Positions 1 to 7,815 of a DNA stretch of 64,000 bases are shown here, piece after piece. The stretch covers positions 687,251-751,250 of the forward strand of contig JAVHLR010000001.1 in assembly GCA_031082005.1 (NCBI GenBank), read 5' to 3'. The position numbers and the translations under genes were made by a program. The notes under the pieces are model-generated. The model ran no database searches and had not been told where the DNA came from. It worked only from the letters and a program-made list of their open reading frames with translations. Source of the stretch: Patescibacteria group bacterium. GTDB taxonomy: Bacteria; Patescibacteriota; Patescibacteriia; 2-12-FULL-60-25. How positions within the stretch are numbered: position 1 is the first letter of the stretch; each line of letters begins with the position of its first letter.

Positions 1-1
1 T

Positions 2-514
2 GCCTTCATCCTGGTGGCGCTGAATGCGCTCGACATCAACACGCCGCTGCCCAATCCTCTCGCCGGCGGCAAATCAGCTGAAGATGCGTATCGCGAAGGC
101 TTCCTGAAGGCACGAGAAAAATATGCCGCCATATGTCCGATGATCGGTCTGGACAGCGACATAATTTCCGGCAAGGTAACAAGCGTCGCAGGAGACAGTG
201 TCGTCATCGAACAGACCACCTTCGGCACCGATGAAACCATCGACGGAGTCAGCGACCTACGCACCATAAAGAATACGGCCACGACTAAAGTCGTAAAGAT
301 CGTACCGAAAGACCAAGCCAAGTTCCACGAAGAACTGTCCGCTTTCAAACCGACGGCCGAAGGTAACACGATCCCTCCATCCCCCACATCTCTTCAGGCC
401 GCGAGCTTTTCTGACATCAAGGTCGGAGACACCATTCGCATCACTAGCGACAAAAATCTAAGGCTCGAGGCCGAGATAACGGCGGTTGAGATCGACATCA
501 CTCCAGCTGAATAA
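2..514 (+). CDS. C-terminal part of an exported or membrane-anchored protein, 5' end outside window
   Basis: The frame is open from base 2. A GTG at 14 could serve as a start, but the upstream codons read AFILVALNAL, the end of a hydrophobic segment, so the gene probably begins before the window. After this anchor come about 155 residues of beta-rich sequence with the pattern SGKVTSVAGDSVVIEQ and a second similar unit near IKVGDTIRI. That resembles small OB-like domains of the DUF5666 kind. Function unknown; location is probably outside the membrane. The gene ends at a strong hairpin shared with the converging neighbour. Confidence 0.65.
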   Translation, partial: AFILVALNALDINTPLPNPLAGGKSAEDAYREGFLKAREKYAAICPMIGLDSDIISGKVTSVAGDSVVIEQTTFGTDETIDGVSDLRTIKNTATTKVVKIVPKDQAKFHEELSAFKPTAEGNTIPPSPTSLQAASFSDIKVGDTIRITSDKNLRLEAEITAVEIDITPAE

Positions 515-530
515 TCAAGTCAATCAAAAA

Positions 531-555
531 AACCTCCGGTCTAAGGCCGGAGGTT
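531..555. terminator. Bidirectional intrinsic terminator
   Basis: Nine-base arms AACCTCCGG and CCGGAGGTT enclose a 7-nt loop. The hairpin has A-rich sequence on the left and a short T run on the right. It lies between two converging genes and can serve both. Confidence 0.8.
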
Positions 556-561
556 TTCGTT

Positions 562-1098
562 TCAGACCGTATCAGTTCCTTTGCTCTTCGGAGCCAACGC
601 CATCAGCACGATCGGCAGCACCATCCATGCGCTGCGTCCATTGTCGCTCATGAAAATACTCTTCGTGCCAGCAGACAGACCCTGCGTGATCTCTTGAGGC
701 AAAAAATTCAAAGTGATACTGATAAGCAAGCCGACCTGCAGGATGCTGAACAGGATGGTCTGCCACCACGAACCAGGAGCGTTCGATCCGCCGATCGTCT
801 TCAGCAGAGCGCTGCGCGACAGCAGGAAAAAAAGCGCTACGAATATCCCGACGAAAAAAGTGATGCGTAAGACGTAATTATCGTTGACGTGAAGTTGGAA
901 ATTGATCTTATTCAAGAGCGGAGTGCTCGACACCACCGCTAACGCCATATAGACCGAAACCAATATCACGATCACCCTGTCTCGACCTAAAGACAAGCCG
1001 TAAAGCAGCGCACCTATCACGAAAAAAAGCAGGATGAACAAATCCCAACTCGGAGCCGACCAATTCAAAGAGCTTAAATAACCCATTATTTGATCCAT
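562..1098 (-). CDS. Multi-pass membrane protein of unknown function
   Basis: This 178-residue protein has about five hydrophobic segments, for example LFILLFFVIGALLYGLSLG near the start and WWQTILFSILQVGLLISI near residue 115. It has no soluble domain. Size and topology recall CvpA-like proteins, but I see no diagnostic motif, so this is only a resemblance. It is the last gene after dnaJ on the minus strand, 37 bp away, and may be read through from the heat-shock operon. It ends at the shared terminator. Confidence 0.6.
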   Translation of the reverse strand: MDQIMGYLSSLNWSAPSWDLFILLFFVIGALLYGLSLGRDRVIVILVSVYMALAVVSSTPLLNKINFQLHVNDNYVLRITFFVGIFVALFFLLSRSALLKTIGGSNAPGSWWQTILFSILQVGLLISITLNFLPQEITQGLSAGTKSIFMSDNGRSAWMVLPIVLMALAPKSKGTDTV

Positions 1099-1135
1099 AA
1101 TGGGTTCATTATACCACTAAAACAACAAAATAAAC

Positions 1136-2236
1136 CTACAACCCCGTCTTTTTCAGCTCTTCCAATGCCTTCTTCTGTTCGTGAGTGATTTTTTTCTCGA
1201 CTTTCGCTTGGATCGTCACCAGATGATCGCCCCTGCCGTGGCCGCGCAGATATGGGAATCCTTTGGCATGCAGCTTGAATACCGTACCCGAGGTCGTGGC
1301 TTCGGGTATCTTAAGGCTTCCCGGCCCATCGACTGTGTCTATCATCACCTCACCGCCCAACTGCAGCGTCGAATAAGGTATTTCGGCCGTAGATAACACA
1401 TTCTGTCCTTCACGGCTGAACGTGCCATGCGCTTTGACGCGGATCCTGACGAACAGATCCCCTGGCCTTCCTCCAACACCCGGATATTCTCCCTCGCCAT
1501 TCAATTTCAACGCCTCGCCATCATCGATACCAGCTGGGACATCGACTGAATATTCTTTAGTCGTTTTTTCGATACCCGCACCCGAGCAGTGCTTACAATC
1601 TATCGTATGTCGCTGACCTTGCCCTTGGCACTCCGGACATGTGACAGCTGATTGGATCGCACCAAAAATCGTCCGCGCCGTCTTCTGGACTTGGCCCTTG
1701 CCATTACACGTCTTACACGTCTCCATCTTTGACCCAGGTTCCGCGCCAGTACCTTGGCACACGGCACAGACCGAATTCTTATACAGCTTGATCTGCTTCT
1801 TGGCACCATGCGCCGCTTCAAGGAAATCAATTACCAATTCTGTCTCGATATCGCGACCACGCTTCACTCTTTGCCCGCCGCGTCCACCGTCGAACCCGAA
1901 CATGCCGCCCAAGATGTCGCCCAGATCTCCCAAGTCCTCAAAATTGACCCCACCTTGAAAATCTTGGAATCCCCCGAATCCTCCACCAAAGCCTTGGCCA
2001 CCACCGAATCCGCCCTGCTCGAATGCAGCCGAACCGAAGCGGTCGTATTTCGCACGCTTTTCCTTGTCGCCCAAGACCTGATAAGCCTCGTTGATGTCCT
2101 TGAATTTCTGCTGATCGCCGCCCTTATCCGGATGATGCTCATGCGCCAAACGACGGAACGCCTTTTTAAGCTCATCGTCAGTGGCGGTCTTTTCGACGCC
2201 TAAAATTTTGTAGTAGTCTTTGGACATTTGTTCCAA
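1136..2236 (-). CDS. dnaJ: Chaperone DnaJ (Hsp40)
   Basis: DnaJ is the co-chaperone that delivers unfolded clients to DnaK and stimulates its ATPase. The 366-residue sequence has the full type I layout. An N-terminal J domain carries the HPD signature in HEHHPDKGGD. A Gly/Phe-rich linker follows (about residues 75-125). Four CxxCxGxG zinc repeats follow: CAVCQGTG, CKTCNGKG, CPECQGQG and CKHCSGAG. Two C-terminal client-binding domains end the protein. Translation could begin at this ATG or at the ATG nine bases later (MSKDYYKIL). It is distal in the hrcA-led operon. Confidence 0.97.
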   Translation of the reverse strand: MEQMSKDYYKILGVEKTATDDELKKAFRRLAHEHHPDKGGDQQKFKDINEAYQVLGDKEKRAKYDRFGSAAFEQGGFGGGQGFGGGFGGFQDFQGGVNFEDLGDLGDILGGMFGFDGGRGGQRVKRGRDIETELVIDFLEAAHGAKKQIKLYKNSVCAVCQGTGAEPGSKMETCKTCNGKGQVQKTARTIFGAIQSAVTCPECQGQGQRHTIDCKHCSGAGIEKTTKEYSVDVPAGIDDGEALKLNGEGEYPGVGGRPGDLFVRIRVKAHGTFSREGQNVLSTAEIPYSTLQLGGEVMIDTVDGPGSLKIPEATTSGTVFKLHAKGFPYLRGHGRGDHLVTIQAKVEKKITHEQKKALEELKKTGL

Positions 2237-2266
2237 CTCAAAACGAGTTATTCATCACCACAAAAT

Positions 2267-2431
2267 TTATTTACGTTCTCGCGTATCGTTGATCATTTTT
2301 GTTAACGTTTCTGTTTGGTTATCCAGTTTTTCATTCATTTCCTTATATTTTTTTTCAATCTTCCTAGATAGCAGTGCCGAGCTCAACCCAATGAGGATTA
2401 ATAGTCCAGACACTATATGTAGATCTGACAT
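2267..2431 (-). CDS. Small single-pass membrane protein (54 aa)
   Basis: A 54-codon frame starts at an ATG and ends in TAA. It encodes a short hydrophobic N-terminus (VSGLLILIGLSSALL) followed by a charged, coiled-coil-like tail (KIEKKYKEMNEKLDNQTETL). It fills the otherwise empty 210-bp gap between the DUF3467 gene and dnaJ on the same strand. Its bitopic plan with a cytoplasmic coiled coil is coherent. No clear ribosome binding site is visible. Function unknown. It could be a chance frame, but hydrophobicity and placement argue for a real gene. Confidence 0.55.
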   Translation of the reverse strand: MSDLHIVSGLLILIGLSSALLSRKIEKKYKEMNEKLDNQTETLTKMINDTRERK

Positions 2432-2449
2432 AGTTAAACAACGCTTATG

Positions 2450-2737
2450 TTAAATTTTTTCATTTGTAGAAATCGATCTTTCGTACCGCAACTTCTCCCA
2501 CTGCTCCAAAGTCTTCTGCAACGTCGCGATCAAATCGCGCGCCGCGAAATGGTTCATGAAGATGCGCGAAACAAGTTGTGCTTGGTTGACGCCATGCGCA
2601 TTCACGTGGCTCAAGAAGTCTACGACTACATCTCGTTCTTGCGAAGTGACTGAAAACGCGTTGGCGTAATGGCCCTTCATGTCCTTCGGGTCGGCGTTCA
2701 CCGTAATCTGTTGCGGCTGTTTTTGTTCATCTGACAT
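2450..2737 (-). CDS. DUF3467 family protein
   Basis: This 95-residue protein matches the small DUF3467 family by pattern. It has a GHYANAFSVTSQERDVVVDF stretch, then a central segment ending in VSRIFMNHFAARDLIATL, and a C-terminal helix ending LEQWEKLRYE. The biochemical role of the family is unknown. Members are short cytoplasmic proteins widespread in bacteria. Here it is embedded in the chaperone operon between dnaK and dnaJ, so it is presumably co-induced by heat shock. The Gln-rich N-terminus looks disordered. Confidence 0.8.
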   Translation of the reverse strand: MSDEQKQPQQITVNADPKDMKGHYANAFSVTSQERDVVVDFLSHVNAHGVNQAQLVSRIFMNHFAARDLIATLQKTLEQWEKLRYERSISTNEKI

Positions 2738-2755
2738 ATGATTCTCTTTTTTTAC

Positions 2756-2858
2756 GTACGGTCGGCAAGGCGCTGAGCGCAGCGAGGACTGTCTGAGCGA
2801 GCCCTGAACAATCCTGCGAGCGAGTTCCGCAGCAAGCGAAGCGCCTTGCCGACCGTAC
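2756..2858. repeat. Long inverted repeat (REP/MITE-like) inside the chaperone operon
   Basis: Perfect 19-bp arms (2756-2774 and 2840-2858) enclose 65 bp rich in GAGCG/GCGAAGCG words. The arms are GTACGGTCGGCAAGGCGCT and its complement. The element fills almost the whole gap between dnaK and the DUF3467 gene. In RNA it would form a long stem that could tune termination or mRNA stability. No target-site duplication is obvious and no transposase is present. Confidence 0.8.
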
Positions 2859-2862
2859 AGTT

Positions 2863-4788
2863 TTATTGCTTAAACTCCCCTTCTTGCGGTTCCGGTCTGT
2901 CTTTCTTGTCTTCTGTTTGTGTCTGCTCTCCCTGTTTCGGTTCGTTTTCGACCGTCGCGCTGTCGTTCTGCTGTTTCTTGTACATAGCTTCGCCGACTTT
3001 CTGCGCAGCCGTTGCCAATTCGTCTCCAGCTTTCTTGATGGCTTCGACGTCGTCCGTGTCCTTGATTTTCTTCAGAGCTTCCAGCTTTTCCTCGACCGCC
3101 TTGCGGTCATCTTCGCTCACATCCTTCGCCTCCTTCATCATCTTTTCGGTCGTATAGATCATGCTTTCGGCCATGTTCTTGGCTTCGATGAGCTCACGCT
3201 TCTTCTTGTCTTCTTCGCCATGCAGCTCCGCTTCTTTCTTCATCTTCTCGATATCGTCTTTCGAAAGGTTGGTCGAAGCCGTAATGACGATCTTCTGTTC
3301 TTTATTCGTCGCCTTATCCAAAGCCTTGACGGACAAGATGCCGTTCGCATCGAGGTCGAAACTTACTTCAATCTGCGGGACGCCACGAGGTGCAGTCGGA
3401 ATACCCGATAGCGTGAAACGGCCAAGCGAACGGTTATCGACCGCCATCTCGCGCTCGCCCTGCAACACATGGATTTCCACCGACGTCTGTCCATCCGCTG
3501 CGGTAGAGAAAATCTGCGACTTTGAGGTCGGGATTGTTGTATTACGTTCGATGATCTTGGTCATGACCGAACCCATCGTCTCGATACCCAGCGACAACGG
3601 CGTCACGTCAAGCAAAAGCAGCTCGCCCTTGATGTCGCCTTGCAGATTTCCTGCTTGGACCGCTGCACCGGCGGCGACCACTTCGTCCGGATTGACCGAG
3701 ATATTGGCTTTCTTGCCGAAAAATTTCTCGACCGTCTGCTGGACCAGAGGCATACGCGTCATGCCACCCACCAAGATGACTTCGTTTATGTCCGATGTCG
3801 ACAACTTCGCATCCGCCAAAGCTTTGCGGCAAGGCACCAGGGTCTGTTCGACCAAACCGCCGACCAACTCTTCGAGTTTGGCGCGCGACAACTTCAGCAT
3901 CAGATGCTTCGGACCGTTAGCGTCGCTCGTGATGAAAGGCTGGTTGACTTCGGTCTCCATCGAGCTCGAGAGCTCTATCTTGGCTTTTTCTGCCGCTTCC
4001 TTGATGCGCTGCAGAGCCAGATTATCTTTCGACAGATCGATACCCTCCTGTTTACGGAACTCGTCCACGATCCAGGTGATTATCTTCTGGTCAAAATCAT
4101 CTCCGCCCAAATGCGTATCTCCATTAGTCGCCTTGACCTCGACCGTATTCTGGTTCGTCGTCGCATCGAACGCGATTTCAAGTACCGATACGTCGAACGT
4201 ACCTCCTCCGAGGTCGTACACGATCACTTTCTCATCTTTCTTACGATCAAAGCCGTAAGCCAAAGCAGCAGCCGTCGGCTCATTGATGATGCGCAAGACT
4301 TTCAAACCCGCGATTTCGCCCGCGACCTTCGTCGCCTGGCGTTGTGAATCATCAAAATACGCGGGGACAGTGATCACTGCTTCCGTTATCTTCTCACCCA
4401 AACGGGCTTCCGCATCCGCTTTGAGTTTCTGCAGGATTATGGCAGAAACTTCTTCCGGAGAATGTTCCTTGCCTCCCATGACGACGCGCAGTCCGTCGCC
4501 CTTCTGCGTAATCTTATACGGCAACCACTTGAGATCACGCTGTACTTCCGCATCATCCCAACGGCGTCCGATGAGTCGTTTGACGCTGAACACCGTATTC
4601 TCCGGATTGACGACGGCCTGACGTTTCGCCACTTGCCCAGCCAAACGCTCCCCTGTTTTTGATACAGCGACGATCGACGGCGTGGTCTTCGCGCCTTCTG
4701 AATTCTCCAGGATCTTCGGCTGTCCGCCTTCGACGATCGCCATGCACGAATTGGTCGTGCCCAAGTCTATCCCTAAAATCTTTGACAT
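2863..4788 (-). CDS. dnaK: Chaperone DnaK (Hsp70)
   Basis: DnaK is the ATP-driven cytosolic chaperone at the centre of the DnaK-DnaJ-GrpE cycle. The 641-residue sequence shows the ATPase domain signatures [15 protein letters not shown] at the N-terminus and [14 protein letters not shown] near residue 195. The linker around [15 protein letters not shown] leads into the substrate-binding domain, and a charged, disordered tail ends in EGEFKQ. Length is normal for bacterial DnaK. The start lies 4 bp after the hsp20 stop, so the genes are co-transcribed. Confidence 0.98.
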   Translation of the reverse strand: MSKILGIDLGTTNSCMAIVEGGQPKILENSEGAKTTPSIVAVSKTGERLAGQVAKRQAVVNPENTVFSVKRLIGRRWDDAEVQRDLKWLPYKITQKGDGLRVVMGGKEHSPEEVSAIILQKLKADAEARLGEKITEAVITVPAYFDDSQRQATKVAGEIAGLKVLRIINEPTAAALAYGFDRKKDEKVIVYDLGGGTFDVSVLEIAFDATTNQNTVEVKATNGDTHLGGDDFDQKIITWIVDEFRKQEGIDLSKDNLALQRIKEAAEKAKIELSSSMETEVNQPFITSDANGPKHLMLKLSRAKLEELVGGLVEQTLVPCRKALADAKLSTSDINEVILVGGMTRMPLVQQTVEKFFGKKANISVNPDEVVAAGAAVQAGNLQGDIKGELLLLDVTPLSLGIETMGSVMTKIIERNTTIPTSKSQIFSTAADGQTSVEIHVLQGEREMAVDNRSLGRFTLSGIPTAPRGVPQIEVSFDLDANGILSVKALDKATNKEQKIVITASTNLSKDDIEKMKKEAELHGEEDKKKRELIEAKNMAESMIYTTEKMMKEAKDVSEDDRKAVEEKLEALKKIKDTDDVEAIKKAGDELATAAQKVGEAMYKKQQNDSATVENEPKQGEQTQTEDKKDRPEPQEGEFKQ

Positions 4789-4792
4789 AGTT

Positions 4793-5227
4793 TTATTTAT
4801 CTTCTTTCTTCAGTTCGATCGTTATCTTCTTTGGTTTAGTGAGTTCTTTCTTCTTCAGCTCGATGGTGAGGATGCCGCCTTTGAAAGACGCTTTCGCTTC
4901 GCTCTCATCGACGCCCTGGGGCAAAGAGAGCTGCCGGCGGAAATGACCCTGGCGGATCTCTTTGCGGTAGTAATCCTTCTCATCGATTTCTGTTTTCCGC
5001 TCCGTACTTCCGCTGATCGTCAGCATCCCGCCCTCGATGGATATCTCAACGTTCTTCGGATCGACACCGGGCAAGGCCGTCTCTACGACCAGCGTGCTTT
5101 CCTTCTCATACACATCGATCGCCGGCACCAGCCCGTTCTGTTGGTTAACTGCAGCCGGCAGACCGTCGAAATATTTGTCGAAGTTATCGAAAGGTTCGAA
5201 GAAATTTGACCATTTGATGAGTGACAT
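4793..5227 (-). CDS. Small heat-shock protein, Hsp20/alpha-crystallin family
   Basis: This 144-residue ATP-independent holdase binds unfolding proteins for later refolding by DnaK. The alpha-crystallin domain spans about residues 35-130. It includes [20 protein letters not shown], the strand segment [10 protein letters not shown] and the conserved motif with [19 protein letters not shown]. The N-terminal arm ([16 protein letters not shown]) is aromatic, as usual for client binding. It sits between grpE and dnaK, which is an uncommon but sensible operon position. Confidence 0.95.
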   Translation of the reverse strand: MSLIKWSNFFEPFDNFDKYFDGLPAAVNQQNGLVPAIDVYEKESTLVVETALPGVDPKNVEISIEGGMLTISGSTERKTEIDEKDYYRKEIRQGHFRRQLSLPQGVDESEAKASFKGGILTIELKKKELTKPKKITIELKKEDK

Positions 5228-5260
5228 ATTTTTTAGGTTTGTTGATTACTGGATAGGTAT

Positions 5261-5788
5261 CTATGTCGTCTTAGCCCGAGCGACGACTACGCGAGCCGGC
5301 CTTAAGAGTTTGCCGTTCAGACGCCAGCCAGATTGAAGGCATCTAAGCACAGTCCCTTCAGCCGCGTCATCCGTCGGTTCTTCCGAAACCGCCTCATGCA
5401 CCAGCGGGTCGAATAGGCCTTCGGTCATAATCTTCTCCAGGCCGATGTCCTTGAAGACCGTTTCCCAGGATGCCCTGACCGCCTCGATCCCGCTTATCCA
5501 ATTGTCGAACTTTTTCTTGTCCTCCTCCTGAAGTCCTTTCAGCACCGGAGTGAAAGCCAAGGCCATCTCGAATTGATCGATAGCCGGAAGAAGCCTGTTC
5601 AAGAGCTTTTCGTTCGCGTAAAGGGCGAATTCGGCCTTCTCTTTATCGGTCTGTCTTTTCAGATTGGCGTAATCGGCCTGCGCTCTCTTCCAACCGGATA
5701 GGTATTCGGCGCAACGGCAATCATTCTCCTCGTCCACACGTTTACTTTCGGACGACACCTCTTCATTACTCACTTCGCGCTCATCCAT
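5261..5788 (-). CDS. grpE: Nucleotide exchange factor GrpE
   Basis: GrpE dimerises and releases ADP from DnaK. The start was set at the ATG at 5788 (MDEREVSNEE), two bases after the hrcA stop. The longer frame would overlap hrcA and adds no GrpE-like sequence. The 175-residue product has an acidic disordered head, a long helix (YLSGWKRAQADYANLKRQ) with the family's characteristic KR-containing pattern, and the C-terminal beta domain (VLRCLQSGWRLNGKLLRPAR). Two cysteines (CRC) in the head are unusual. Confidence 0.93.
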   Translation of the reverse strand: MDEREVSNEEVSSESKRVDEENDCRCAEYLSGWKRAQADYANLKRQTDKEKAEFALYANEKLLNRLLPAIDQFEMALAFTPVLKGLQEEDKKKFDNWISGIEAVRASWETVFKDIGLEKIMTEGLFDPLVHEAVSEEPTDDAAEGTVLRCLQSGWRLNGKLLRPARVVVARAKTT

Positions 5789-5790
5789 AT

Positions 5791-6471
5791 TCACTTCAAA
5801 TTGTTCTTCAGATTGACTAATAGGGCTTTGGCGTACGGGTAATCGAGACGCATCGGACCGAGGATCGCGAAAAATACGCCTTGATCCAACGTCACCATAA
5901 CCGAACCGCACATCGATCCGAACGGACACTCCTTGCCGAGTCTTATGGTCGGCTCGATGAATTCTTGTCTTTTCACCCGGCCTATCATCCCATCCAGCGA
6001 ATCCAACAGGGCGCCAAGGTTGAGCACGCTCCTCATCTCGTCGAATTCCGGCTGGGCGAAAAGATGCGTCAGACCGGTATAGTAAGTGTCGTCCTTATGC
6101 AGACCGACGATCACCGCATTGTCGACCGCTGCGGCGATGCACTTGGCGGATTCCTTGATGCGCGACTCGAAATCATTCTCACCGGAATTGATCGATTCGA
6201 CCGCCTGACAGTCTTTTTTGGTGGCTGCTCGCTTCGGCATCAGCTCATCGACATAAAGTCGGTAACCCTGCTCCGTCGGCAACCGGCCCGAAGAAGTATA
6301 TGGCTGCGTCAGATATCCCAACTCCTCGAGCTCCGCGAACCAATTCCTGATCGTCGCCGAGCTGACCTCCATCCCGTACTCCTCAACCAAACGTTGTGAT
6401 CCCACCGGTTCACCCGTCTTGATCACATCTTCTATGACGTTCAGTAGGACTTTTTTCAGTTTCGGTTCCAT
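5791..6471 (-). CDS. hrcA: Heat-inducible repressor HrcA, compact form
   Basis: HrcA represses class I heat-shock genes by binding CIRCE and is kept active by GroE in well-studied species. The N-terminal winged-helix region (about residues 1-75) is well conserved, with GEPVGSQRLVEEYGMEVSSA and the wing segment YTSSGRLPTEQGYRLYVDEL. The C-terminal GAF-like portion is present but the protein has only 226 residues, against about 340 in typical members. The inserted dimerisation domain therefore seems reduced. It is the first gene of the operon, and its own operator lies 12 bp upstream. Confidence 0.92.
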   Translation of the reverse strand: MEPKLKKVLLNVIEDVIKTGEPVGSQRLVEEYGMEVSSATIRNWFAELEELGYLTQPYTSSGRLPTEQGYRLYVDELMPKRAATKKDCQAVESINSGENDFESRIKESAKCIAAAVDNAVIVGLHKDDTYYTGLTHLFAQPEFDEMRSVLNLGALLDSLDGMIGRVKRQEFIEPTIRLGKECPFGSMCGSVMVTLDQGVFFAILGPMRLDYPYAKALLVNLKNNLK

Positions 6472-6483
6472 CGTTTATGCTGA

Positions 6484-6510
6484 TTAGCACTCTTCATTCT
6501 CAAGTGCTAA
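6484..6510 (-). promoter_or_regulatory. CIRCE operator (HrcA binding site)
   Basis: On the plus strand the site reads TTAGCACTC, nine bases, AAGTGCTAA. This matches the CIRCE consensus (TTAGCACTC-N9-GAGTGCTAA) with one mismatch in the right half. It lies just upstream of hrcA and overlaps the predicted transcription start, the expected place for autorepression of the chaperone operon. Confidence 0.95.
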
Positions 6511-6512
6511 TT

Positions 6513-6541
6513 AGCATACAAGGCACTTGATTGCCAGTCAA
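6513..6541 (-). promoter_or_regulatory. Promoter of the hrcA heat-shock operon
   Basis: On the minus strand a -35 box TTGACT (6536-6541) and a -10 box TATGCT (6513-6518) are separated by exactly 17 bp. The predicted start falls inside the CIRCE element. Confidence 0.75.
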
Positions 6542-6547
6542 GTGCCT
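6521..6547. repeat. Palindrome overlapping the hrcA -35 box
   Basis: Arms AGGCACTTGA and TCAAGTGCCT (10 bp, 7-nt loop) cover the -35 box. The core GCACTTGA also occurs in the adjoining CIRCE half-site. No T run follows on the minus strand, so it is more likely an operator than a terminator. It could also end the upstream permease transcript. Confidence 0.6.
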
Positions 6548-6572
6548 GAAAAATCCTTATTTTGGACAAAAT

Positions 6573-7814
6573 CTATTCGTACCGCAACGCCTCAATCGGA
6601 TTCAACTTTGCCGCTGTGCGTGCCGGAAAATAACCGAAGAAAATCCCTATGGCCGCCGAAACTCCGAAACCAAGCTGTATCCCGAACCAAGGCATCTCAA
6701 AAGTCCAACCCGCGGATTGCATCGACTGGAGCAGTAGTATCCCCAAATATGAAACCCCTACACCAATCACCACCCCCGCGAAACCTGCCAGGACAGATAA
6801 TAATATCGCTTCATACAGGAACTGTTTGAGCACGTCGGAAGATTTCGCGCCGATGGCTTTACGCAGCCCTATTTCCCTCGTCCTCTCCGTGACCGTCACA
6901 TACATGATGTTCATGATGCCTACGCCACCGACGACCAGCGATATCGCCGCTATCGAAGTCAACAGTATCTGCAAGATGGTACCGATGATGCCAGCACGCT
7001 CCATCGTGTCTTCCTGCGTAGCCACAAAAAAATCATCTTTCGCCAAATCTCCCGTCGGGTTATCGAGCTTATGCTGCTCGCGCAGCAATATCCTTATCCT
7101 CTCTTGGGCTTCTGCCGGAGGAGTATTGCCGATCTTCACCGTCATGAATTGGAGACGCTCGATGTTCAGCTGCTGCATTAACGTGGTGACAGGCGTATAG
7201 ACTTGCCGATCCAGATTGGTGAAGAATTTCGTTCCGGCTGTTTTCATCACGCCGATTACGCGATAAGAGACCTTCTTTATCTTGATCCTTTTATTCAGCG
7301 GATCCTCATTACCAAACAGATCCTGGGCGATGTCGTGTCCCAGTACGGCGACATGGGCCTTCGAATCTATGTCATCCGAGGTCATGAAAGAACCGCTCTC
7401 GATTTCCGTATTGAAGATGATGATGTCCGATTCGGTGGTACCGCTGATCTGTGTCGTATAGTTGCTGCCCTGGTATTCGACGACCAGACTCGAATAGATG
7501 TTTGCTCCGGCTGCCGTGACCCAACTCTGCTGTCGGATTTTCTTGTAGTCATCCATGGTCAAGACCTGCTTAACGCTCGTGGTCGGCGGACCCGCCCCCT
7601 GTTTTCCGTCACCAGGTCCATTCCTCACGAAAAGCAGGTCAGAACCGAACGACGCGACTTGCGATAAGATATATTTTTCTGCGCCGCGTCCTACCGACAA
7701 CATCAGGATGACGGACGCGACTCCGATGATGATGCCCAACATCGTCAAGACAGCCCGACTCTTATTCACCATCAGGCTGTGGAAACTCAAACGGATCGTA
7801 TCCCTGAATCTCAT
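6573..7814 (-). CDS. MacB/FtsX-type ABC transporter permease (second copy)
   Basis: This 413-residue permease has the type VII ABC layout. One N-terminal membrane helix (AVLTMLGIIIGVASVILML) is followed by a large extracytoplasmic MacB-like core domain (about residues 45-270). Three C-terminal FtsX helices follow, with the conserved ERTREIGLRKAIGAKSSDVL coupling segment. It starts one base after the stop of the paralogous permease upstream, and the two probably form a heterodimer served by the same ATPase. Such systems couple ATP hydrolysis to extracytoplasmic work or export rather than to transport of a substrate through the membrane domain. Confidence 0.9.
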   Translation of the reverse strand: MRFRDTIRLSFHSLMVNKSRAVLTMLGIIIGVASVILMLSVGRGAEKYILSQVASFGSDLLFVRNGPGDGKQGAGPPTTSVKQVLTMDDYKKIRQQSWVTAAGANIYSSLVVEYQGSNYTTQISGTTESDIIIFNTEIESGSFMTSDDIDSKAHVAVLGHDIAQDLFGNEDPLNKRIKIKKVSYRVIGVMKTAGTKFFTNLDRQVYTPVTTLMQQLNIERLQFMTVKIGNTPPAEAQERIRILLREQHKLDNPTGDLAKDDFFVATQEDTMERAGIIGTILQILLTSIAAISLVVGGVGIMNIMYVTVTERTREIGLRKAIGAKSSDVLKQFLYEAILLSVLAGFAGVVIGVGVSYLGILLLQSMQSAGWTFEMPWFGIQLGFGVSAAIGIFFGYFPARTAAKLNPIEALRYE

Positions 7815-7815
7815 A

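Noticed and set aside
3161-4258. Long plus-strand open frame (365 codons) opposite dnaK
   Set aside because: It is the antisense shadow of the highly conserved dnaK gene, with no domain logic; its Ser/Pro-rich product mirrors dnaK codon use.
5261-5929. Longer GrpE starting at 5929
   Set aside because: The extra 47 residues lie inside hrcA and do not resemble GrpE; the ATG two bases after the hrcA stop fits better.
6521-6547. Palindrome as simple terminator of the permease gene
   Set aside because: No T run follows on the minus strand and it overlaps the hrcA -35 box, so an operator role is more likely, though a weak terminator function cannot be excluded.
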